A DNA stretch of 5,363 bases. It comes from Planctomicrobium sp. (GTDB lineage: Bacteria; Planctomycetota; Planctomycetia; Planctomycetales; Planctomycetaceae). Of this stretch, positions 1 through 5,363 are shown piece after piece. Made by a program: the position numbers and the translations under genes. The notes beneath the pieces were generated by a model. The model did no database searches, was not told where the DNA came from, and worked only from the letters and a program-made list of their open reading frames with translations. The stretch is taken from positions 1 to 5,363 of the forward strand of contig JABJMI010000291.1 in NCBI GenBank assembly GCA_018659505.1. Reading direction: 5' to 3'. How positions within the stretch are numbered: position 1 is the stretch's first letter; the number at the start of each line of letters is the position of its first letter.

Positions 1-3
1 GTC

Positions 4-17
4 CTCTCTTCGGAGAG
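4..17 (+). other. C(TTCG)G tetraloop hairpin upstream of the first gene
   Basis: CTCTC (4-8), loop TTCG (9-12) and GAGAG (13-17) form a perfect five-pair stem closed by C-G around a TTCG tetraloop, a known very stable RNA loop. It lies 39 bases before the ATG at 57. No T-tract follows. It may be the end of an upstream transcript, part of the 5' leader, or chance within an upstream coding region that the window cuts off. Confidence 0.45.
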
Positions 18-56
18 TATCCTTATCCACTTGAAGAAGAATTCGAGCCAGAAAAC

Positions 57-3000
57 ATGTCGAGATCGCTGAAACTTCTCTCCGTACTCATCCTGATTCC
101 CATTCTCTGTGCTGCGGCCAGTGCTCAGGACTTTCAGTCACTCTTCAATGGAAAAGATCTTTCCGGCTGGGCCGGGAAGACGGAGTTCTGGTCCGTCAAA
201 GACGGGGCGATCTTTGGCCAGACCACTAAGGACAAGCCGACGAAAGGCAACACGTTTCTCGTCTGGCAGGGCGGCGACGCAGGCGATTTTGTGTTCAAGG
301 CGAAGGTCCGTTTTTCAGGCAACAACTCAGGAGTGCAGTATCGCAGTGAGCTGGTCGGTAAACCTGAAGACTATGTTGTCAAAGGTTATCAGGCCGACCT
401 ACACCCTAAGCCAGAGTTCTTCGGAATGCTCTATGCCGAGAAGTGGCGAGGGATCGTGGCCCAGCGTTTTCAACGGGTCGTGGTTGCAGCAGACGGCAAG
501 CCGCAGGTCGTCGGTGAAGTTGGCGACAAGGGCCAGAAGCTTGTCGATACCGAATGGAACGAGCTGACTATCATTGCGGTTGGCAATCGGCAGATTCATC
601 AAGTCAATGGCGTGACCACGATGGACCTGACGGATAACCATCCGGAAGCGAAGCGGAAAGGGATTCTCGCTCTGCAGCTTCACGCCGGAAAGCCCATGAC
701 GGTCGAGTTCAAGGACATCGAGATACGTCATCTCGAAGGGGATGATGCGAAGGCTGCGATCGATGCTGTGACCGGGAATGCCGGCAACAAAGCAACTCCA
801 ATTGAACGCATCAAGGTTTCGAAAGGGTTCGAAGCCGAATTGCTTTACTCAGTGCCTGGGGACATCCAGGGATCGTGGGTCAATCTCTGCACGGACAACA
901 AAGGCCGCCTGCTGGTCAGCGATCAGTTCGGGGGGCTGTATCGAATTACTCCACCGGCCGCCGGAGAAACGCTGAGTGCCGCTGACGTACAACCCGTGCC
1001 TGCTGACATCCGAGCGGTCAATGGAATGGTCTGGGCATTTGATGCTTTGTACGTTGGCGTCAATGATTACGAAAAGAAGATTCCATCTGGCCTGTACCGC
1101 ATCACCGACAGCGATGGCGACGACAATCTCGACAAGGTCGAATTGTTACGAGCGATGGATGCGAGAGGCGATCACGGTGTTCACGCTGTTGTCCCAAGCC
1201 CCGACGGGAAGTCACTCTTTCTGATCACGGGCAACAGTACGAAGCCAACAGAACTTGCGAAAACGTCGCAGGTCCCACGGGTCTGGGGCGAAGATCACCT
1301 GCTGCCGAGTTTTCCAGACGGTCGAGGGCACAACAGCGGTGTGCTCGCACCGGGAGGCATCATCTATCGCGTCGACCCGGACGGTAAGAACTTCGAAGCT
1401 TATGCCAACGGGTTTCGCAACATCTTCGACGCGGCATTCAATCGAGATGGTGAATTATTCACATACGACGCCGACATGGAATACGACTTCAACGTTCCGT
1501 GGTATCGCCCGACGCGAATCTGTCAGGTCACCAGTGGCGCCGAATTCGGCTGGCGAAACGGAGCCGGCAAGCGACCGACGTTCTATGCAGACAATCTTCC
1601 GCCCGTTCTCGATATCGGCCCCGGTTCTCCAACGGGGATGACTTTCGGCTACGGGGCCAAGTTCCCTGCAAAGTATCAGAACGCACTCTATGCCTTGGAC
1701 TGGAGTTGGGGAAAACTCTACGCGGTGCATCTCAATCTCGATCCAAACAGTTCAAGCTACACAGCCACCAAAGAAGAGTTCGTGACGGGGGCGCCGCTGC
1801 CGATTACTGACGCAATCATCCATCCTGAAGATGGAGCGATGTACTTCACAATCGGTGGAAGGAAAGTGCAGTCAGGACTCTATCGCGTGACATATGTCGG
1901 CGATGAATCGACCGAACACGTTGATGCGGAACCGATGACAAATGATGCCCTGAAACTTCGCCGTTCACTGGAAAAGTTCCACGGCCGACAGGATCCGAAC
2001 GCGGTCGAAGTCGCCTGGCCTCATCTTTCTCACAACGACCGATTCATCCGCTGGGCATCACGAACAGCGATCGAACATCAGCCCGTCGAAACATGGGCGG
2101 ACAAAGCACTGACAGATGTCGATCCAAAGAAACAGGTAGAAGCTCTATTGGTACTTGCACGAGTGGCCGGCGTCTGCCAACAGCATCGAAGCGAATCAAG
2201 TCCGCCGATTGACACAGAGATGCGTGACAAACTGCTCGCGGCTGTTCTGGAAATCGATCTGCCAAAGCTGGACGCCACCAGCCAGCTCACATTGCAGCGG
2301 ACACTGCAGATTATTCTCACTCGCTTTGGGCGCCCTGATGATGCAACAGTTCAAAAATTGATTGCGGTCCTCGATCCCCTGTTTCCGGCCAAGTCCTTCG
2401 AATTGAATTGGCTACTGTGTGAAACGCTTGCTTGGTTGCAATCACCAACCGTCGCAGCGAAAGCCATGGCTCTGATTGACGCCGCTCCGACTCAAGAAGA
2501 ACAGGTGCAGTACGCGCGTTCAATCCGATTGCTGAAAACTGGCTGGACCGATGAGCTGCAGACCGCATACTTCGAGTGGTTCCTCAAAGCCGCAAATTAC
2601 CGAGGCGGCGCAAGCTTCGCGAAGTTCATCGAGTTCATTCGCAAAGATGCCGTCGCATCGCTGAGTGATTCTCAAAAAGAATCGCTCAAAGAGGTGCTCG
2701 CGAAGAAGCCGGTGCAGAAGTCTGCGCTCGAAAACCTCGGAGAGATCTTCAAGGGACGACCGGAAAAGAAATGGACACTGGATGAGTTGTCGCAGGCAGC
2801 CCGCTCGAACCTGAAACAGCGAGACTTCGCCAATGGCCGCAAGATGTTCGCAGCAGGTGGCTGTTTCGCCTGCCATCGCTTCCAAAATCAGGGAGGCATG
2901 ACCGGTCCGGATCTGACGACGGCTGGCCGTCGCTATTCGGCTCATGACTTACTCGATCAGGTGGTGAATCCGAGCAAGGTCATCAACGACCAGTTCTCCG

Positions 3001-3266
3001 CCGTGATGGTCCTTACTGATGAAGGACGCGTACATAACGGGGTCGTTGTCAACCTGAAAGGCGACCAGCTGACTCTCAACACCGATCTCACCGATCCCAA
3101 CAAACGCGTGACCATTGACCGTAATTCGATCGAAGAATTGATCGTGTCGAAGACATCCCCGATGCCGACCGGACTGTTCAATCGAATGACAAAAGACGAA
3201 ATCCTCGACCTGACCGCCTACCTCATCAGCGGCGGTGATTCCGGGCATGAGTACTTCCGAAAGTAG
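57..3266 (+). CDS. Secreted DUF1080 / beta-propeller / cytochrome c fusion protein (PVC-type haem-binding)
   Basis: This encodes a 1069-residue exported multidomain protein. Residues 1-23 are a Sec signal peptide (basic start, Leu/Ile core, likely cleavage ASA|QD). Residues about 26-228 match DUF1080 (PF06439, 3-keto-disaccharide hydrolase family): LFNGKDLSGW, NNSGVQYR, GILALQLH and VEFKDIEI are visible. Residues about 249-612 form an NHL/sugar-dehydrogenase-like propeller with an acidic, probably Ca-binding loop (DSDGDDNLDKVE, 351-362), HGVHAV (373-378) and GFRN (Arg454-Asn455), resembling cofactor-site positions of PQQ glucose dehydrogenases. Residues about 613-915 are helical and HEAT-like. 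Residues about 925-1069 are the Pirellula/Verrucomicrobium-type haem domain with CFACH (Cys936, Cys939, His940) and candidate distal ligand Met1036 in PMPTGL. The start at 57 is chosen because it begins the signal peptide, although the frame stays open upstream to the window edge. Domain calls are strong; sugar oxidation plus cleavage, and the substrate, are inference. Confidence 0.93.
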   Translation: MSRSLKLLSVLILIPILCAAASAQDFQSLFNGKDLSGWAGKTEFWSVKDGAIFGQTTKDKPTKGNTFLVWQGGDAGDFVFKAKVRFSGNNSGVQYRSELVGKPEDYVVKGYQADLHPKPEFFGMLYAEKWRGIVAQRFQRVVVAADGKPQVVGEVGDKGQKLVDTEWNELTIIAVGNRQIHQVNGVTTMDLTDNHPEAKRKGILALQLHAGKPMTVEFKDIEIRHLEGDDAKAAIDAVTGNAGNKATPIERIKVSKGFEAELLYSVPGDIQGSWVNLCTDNKGRLLVSDQFGGLYRITPPAAGETLSAADVQPVPADIRAVNGMVWAFDALYVGVNDYEKKIPSGLYRITDSDGDDNLDKVELLRAMDARGDHGVHAVVPSPDGKSLFLITGNSTKPTELAKTSQVPRVWGEDHLLPSFPDGRGHNSGVLAPGGIIYRVDPDGKNFEAYANGFRNIFDAAFNRDGELFTYDADMEYDFNVPWYRPTRICQVTSGAEFGWRNGAGKRPTFYADNLPPVLDIGPGSPTGMTFGYGAKFPAKYQNALYALDWSWGKLYAVHLNLDPNSSSYTATKEEFVTGAPLPITDAIIHPEDGAMYFTIGGRKVQSGLYRVTYVGDESTEHVDAEPMTNDALKLRRSLEKFHGRQDPNAVEVAWPHLSHNDRFIRWASRTAIEHQPVETWADKALTDVDPKKQVEALLVLARVAGVCQQHRSESSPPIDTEMRDKLLAAVLEIDLPKLDATSQLTLQRTLQIILTRFGRPDDATVQKLIAVLDPLFPAKSFELNWLLCETLAWLQSPTVAAKAMALIDAAPTQEEQVQYARSIRLLKTGWTDELQTAYFEWFLKAANYRGGASFAKFIEFIRKDAVASLSDSQKESLKEVLAKKPVQKSALENLGEIFKGRPEKKWTLDELSQAARSNLKQRDFANGRKMFAAGGCFACHRFQNQGGMTGPDLTTAGRRYSAHDLLDQVVNPSKVINDQFSAVMVLTDEGRVHNGVVVNLKGDQLTLNTDLTDPNKRVTIDRNSIEELIVSKTSPMPTGLFNRMTKDEILDLTAYLISGGDSGHEYFRK

Positions 3267-3276
3267 AGAAAGCACA

Positions 3277-3328
3277 ATAGTGGGATTCGCTGGAATTCCC
3301 TTCGCTTAACTTCAGAGAATCCCACTAT
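3277..3328. repeat. Long inverted repeat (hairpin) filling the spacer and overlapping the sulfatase start codon
   Basis: ATAGTGGGATTC (3277-3288) and GAATCCCACTAT (3317-3328) are perfect 12-base reverse complements. After one G/A mismatch (3289/3316) the stem continues for five pairs (3290-3294 with 3311-3315, one G-T wobble), leaving a 16-base loop (3295-3310). The right arm includes the first two bases of the ATG at 3327. No T-run follows, so it is not a classic intrinsic terminator. It could be an mRNA structure limiting translation of the sulfatase, a 3' end or processing signal for the upstream message, an operator, or one copy of a dispersed palindromic repeat. The pairing is seen directly; the role is inference. 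Confidence 0.85.
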
Positions 3329-4736
3329 GAAAAGTACATTCAGCATTCTTAGTCTATTCTCACTGATACTTCTGGTCTTGGTATCCTTCGCTGACGCTCA
3401 GGATAAACCGAATATCGTGATGATCTGCGTTGACGATCTCAACGACTGGACTGGCTTCCTCGGAGGCCATCCTGAAGCGCTGACGCCGCACATGGATGCG
3501 CTGGCAAAGCGGGGGCGGAATTTTGCCAACGCGCATTGCGAGGTTCCGGTTTGTTCCTGCTCACGAGCCAGCGTGATGTCTGGCGTCGCAGCGACGACGC
3601 ACGGCAGTTATGAAATCGGACCCAGATATGAAGAGCTGCCCGCTCTCAGAAACATCCCCACGATTCAACGATACTTCAAAGACAACGGCTATCTAACGCT
3701 TGAAGGTGGAAAAGTGTTGCATCACGGTTTTGGTGGAAGGTTAGCCGGTGACATCGACCGATCGCTTGGCCGCATGAGAAGTCCCAGGCCCAGGAAACCA
3801 ATGAACCGTCCCTCTGACTGGAGCAGTGCGTGGGACTGGGGAGCGTATCCAGCGACAGACGCAGAAATGGCTGACTACCAACTGGCAAAGAACGCGGCCG
3901 AAGTGCTCAAGGAAGATTTTGACAAACCATTCTTTATGACTGTTGGTTTCTTTCGACCACATGTTCCGCTCTATGTTCCGCAGAAGTGGTTTGATCTCTA
4001 CGAAGCCGATTCGTTCACGTTGCCAATGAATCCCAAGTCGGACCTCGATCTTCCAAAGAACTTTCTCACCATCAACAACTATGCGGTTGCTCCTACTCAC
4101 GCCGAGGTCGTCAACAACGGCAAGCAGCGAAGCCTGACACAGGCCTACCTTGCATCAATCAGCTTTGTGGATCATTGCGTGGGCGTTGTACTTGATTCCC
4201 TCAAATCTAGCCCCCATTCCGATAACACCTTGATCGTCTTGTGGAGCGATCACGGATTTCATCTCGGTGAAAAAGAGCATTGGGCAAAACGTACGCTGTG
4301 GGAAGAATCCACCCGAGTTCCTCTCCTGTTTGCAGGACCGGGTATCATACCTGGTAAGGCATGCGCGGAACCGGCCAGCTTGCTCGACATCTACCCGACA
4401 CTGAGCGAACTGTGCGGACTGCCAGCGAATTCCCATTTGGAAGGAGTCTCCCTGGTCCCCCAACTCAAGGACCCAACGAAAGCCAGAGACCGGCCGGCTA
4501 TCACGTCATCGTACTTTGGCAATCACTCAATCCGGAGCCGGGATTGGCGATTAATTGTCTACGAAGACGGAGCTGAGGAACTGTACGACCATAGAAACGA
4601 TCCGAACGAGTTCCACAATCTCGCGGGCGACCCGACTCACAAGGCAATCCGCGATCAACTCGTCCGCTGGCTGCCCGACAAAGCAACGCCTGAATTCAAA
4701 GTCAAATCGGAACGATCCCGTGGGCGTCGTAAGTAA
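3327..4736 (+). CDS. Secreted sulfatase, iduronate-2-sulfatase-like, with atypical CSCSR motif
   Basis: This encodes a 469-residue type I sulfatase (alkaline phosphatase superfamily), expected to hydrolyse sulfate esters, probably on a glycan, outside the cytoplasm. Residues 1-24 are a signal peptide with likely cleavage ADA|QD. Metal-site residues are Asp36-Asp37 (VDDLNDW) and Asp308-His309 (SDHGFHLGE). Other expected active-site residues are Lys129 and His132 in GKVLHHG, His212 in FFRPHVPL, and His318 and Lys321 in EHWAKR. These patterns and the overall order resemble iduronate-2-sulfatases and their planctomycete relatives. The nucleophile region is C-S-C-S-R (Cys76 to Arg80) followed by ASVMSG; the usual Pro or Ala at the third position is Cys78. 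Cys76 would be the residue converted to formylglycine. The C-terminus is complete, with a short basic tail (SERSRGRRK). It starts 60 bases after the upstream gene. No Shine-Dalgarno sequence is seen, and the start codon overlaps an inverted repeat. Substrate is unknown; a heparan- or dermatan-type substrate should not be assumed. Confidence 0.93.
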   Translation: MKSTFSILSLFSLILLVLVSFADAQDKPNIVMICVDDLNDWTGFLGGHPEALTPHMDALAKRGRNFANAHCEVPVCSCSRASVMSGVAATTHGSYEIGPRYEELPALRNIPTIQRYFKDNGYLTLEGGKVLHHGFGGRLAGDIDRSLGRMRSPRPRKPMNRPSDWSSAWDWGAYPATDAEMADYQLAKNAAEVLKEDFDKPFFMTVGFFRPHVPLYVPQKWFDLYEADSFTLPMNPKSDLDLPKNFLTINNYAVAPTHAEVVNNGKQRSLTQAYLASISFVDHCVGVVLDSLKSSPHSDNTLIVLWSDHGFHLGEKEHWAKRTLWEESTRVPLLFAGPGIIPGKACAEPASLLDIYPTLSELCGLPANSHLEGVSLVPQLKDPTKARDRPAITSSYFGNHSIRSRDWRLIVYEDGAEELYDHRNDPNEFHNLAGDPTHKAIRDQLVRWLPDKATPEFKVKSERSRGRRK

Positions 4737-4857
4737 TTAACCACAGCGTGGTTGGCTACTGGATGACCGCTCGCCGTTGGAGACAACAAAAAAATCGCAT
4801 TTGCTTCAGGTTACCTAAAACTAAGTATGAAGCACCTCAACTCTCAATAAAACAAAC
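4737..4857. other. Intergenic spacer between the two sulfatase genes
   Basis: This 121-base stretch holds the small hairpin after the stop codon, a run of seven A (4788-4794), and an A-rich, G-poor leader just before ATG 4858. A seven-codon mini-frame (ATG 4827 to TAA 4848-4850) ends seven bases before the sulfatase start. I see no convincing -35/-10 pair, no Shine-Dalgarno sequence and no classic terminator, so whether the second sulfatase has its own promoter is undecided. Confidence 0.5.
4739..4753. repeat. Small hairpin just after the sulfatase stop codon
   Basis: AACCAC (4739-4744) and GTGGTT (4748-4753) are perfect reverse complements around a 3-base AGC loop, two bases after the TAA at 4734-4736. 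Two G-T wobbles could extend the stem outward. No T-run follows, so it is at best a weak 3'-end or pausing structure for the sulfatase message. Confidence 0.35.
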
Positions 4858-5363
4858 ATGAACAAATCCATTGAACTGCTCTCAACACTGGTTCTGCTTC
4901 CTGTTCTCGCGGCCACTGCGAATGCGCAGGAACTTCGATTGTCCGACAATTCCCCTACAGTCAAGCAACCGAACGTTGTTTTCATCCTCGCTGATGACCT
5001 TGGTTTCGGTGATCTCGGTTGCTACGGCCATCCCTATGCGAAAACGCCCAATATTGACGGCCTCGCCAAAAGCGGTACTCGGTTCACTCGGTTCTACGCC
5101 ACGGGAGTGACCTGTCAGCCCAGCAGAACGGGCTTCATGACCAGCCGGCATCCTCGCAGCTTTGAGCGTCGGATCGGTGACTTTGGGTTTGATGGTCGCG
5201 CGACAATCACGCAGCTGCTCAGCGACAACGGATACGCCACCGGGCATTTTGGCAAGTGGCACATCGGTCCAGGAGAAAGCAGTCCACATGCATCTGAGAA
5301 GAATCATCCGAAGCCTGATTATGGCATTGATGAGGTCAAAGTACTCAGCAGCCTGAAGGACCA
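4858..5363 (+). CDS. Secreted sulfatase, N-terminal part (cut by window end)
   Basis: An open frame of 168 codons runs from ATG 4858 off the right edge with no stop, so the gene is partial here. In-frame TGA at 4828-4830 makes 4858 the first possible ATG, and it begins a good signal peptide (residues 1-23, likely cleavage ANA|QE). The mature part starts like a type I sulfatase: QPNVVFILADDLGFGDLGCYG with Asp46-Asp47 as metal ligands, TPNIDGLAKSG, then canonical C-Q-P-S-R (Cys86 to Arg90), where Cys86 is the expected formylglycine site. GHFGKWHIG follows with Lys133 and His135, a typical active-site pair. This is the arylsulfatase/N-acetylgalactosamine-6-sulfatase-like layout, clearly different from the preceding iduronate-2-sulfatase-like gene, so the two are not a recent tandem duplication. 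The second metal site and the C-terminus lie outside the window. The leader is A-rich with no Shine-Dalgarno sequence. Substrate cannot be told. Confidence 0.93.
   Translation, partial: MNKSIELLSTLVLLPVLAATANAQELRLSDNSPTVKQPNVVFILADDLGFGDLGCYGHPYAKTPNIDGLAKSGTRFTRFYATGVTCQPSRTGFMTSRHPRSFERRIGDFGFDGRATITQLLSDNGYATGHFGKWHIGPGESSPHASEKNHPKPDYGIDEVKVLSSLKD

Noticed and set aside
90..125. Possible lipobox around Cys18 in the first signal peptide
   Set aside because: The residue before Cys18 is Leu rather than Ala/Gly/Ser, and a good signal peptidase I site (ASA|QD) follows, so a lipoprotein is unlikely.
1255..1641. Plus-strand open frame of 128 codons in another frame inside the first gene
   Set aside because: It is rich in Arg, Ser and Thr as expected for an out-of-frame reading of GC-rich coding DNA, and the propeller motifs are in the main frame.
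2520..2945. Minus-strand open frame of 141 codons inside the first gene
   Set aside because: It lies wholly antisense to the helical and haem domain of a strongly supported gene, has no recognisable motif, and reads as low-complexity shadow sequence. The same holds for the minus-strand frames at 2949-3275, 399-731 and 3741-4100.
3267..3326. Intrinsic terminator after the first gene
   Set aside because: The strong hairpin is present but is followed by the start codon and AAAAGT, not a T-tract, so a classic rho-independent terminator is not supported on the plus strand.
4801..4828. Possible promoter (TTGCTT and AAGTAT with 16-base spacing) before the last gene
   Set aside because: The -10 candidate matches the consensus at only three of six positions and planctomycete promoters are poorly defined; chance is as likely.
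4882..5307. Minus-strand open frame of 141 codons near the right end
   Set aside because: It is antisense to the partial sulfatase, whose plus-strand frame carries canonical sulfatase motifs; the antisense reading shows no family features.

Overview
The window looks like a piece of a planctomycete chromosome, most likely from a Rhodopirellula/Blastopirellula-type member of the Pirellulales. Verrucomicrobiota or Lentisphaerota are possible alternatives. The evidence is the combination of a PVC-type haem-binding domain fused to a propeller and a DUF1080 domain, neighbouring sulfatases with signal peptides, moderate GC content, and start codons without Shine-Dalgarno sequences. This placement is inferred from gene content; there is no phylogenetic marker in the window.

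Layout, all on the + strand: (1) positions 1-56 are a short leader with a C(TTCG)G hairpin at 4-17. (2) Positions 57-3266 encode a 1069-residue secreted multidomain protein: signal peptide, DUF1080 (3-keto-disaccharide hydrolase family), sugar-dehydrogenase-like beta-propeller, helical repeat region, and C-terminal cytochrome c with CFACH. (3) Positions 3267-3326 are a 60-base spacer almost filled by a long inverted repeat whose right arm runs into the next start codon. (4) Positions 3327-4736 encode a secreted sulfatase of the iduronate-2-sulfatase-like type, with an unusual C-S-C-S-R active-site motif. (5) Positions 4737-4857 are a spacer with a small hairpin and an A-rich leader. (6) From 4858 to the window edge lies the first 168 codons of a second, different sulfatase with the canonical C-Q-P-S-R motif; it is cut by the window and has no stop codon here.

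The three genes form a same-strand cluster and all appear to be exported. A coherent but unproven reading is a periplasmic or extracellular unit acting on sulfated glycans. The sulfatases would remove sulfate esters. The large fusion protein would oxidise a sugar through its propeller, pass electrons to its own cytochrome domain, and cleave the resulting 3-keto-glycoside with its DUF1080 domain. The points most worth a second look are the hairpin over the sulfatase start codon, the non-consensus sulfatase motif, and the oxidise-and-cleave fusion.
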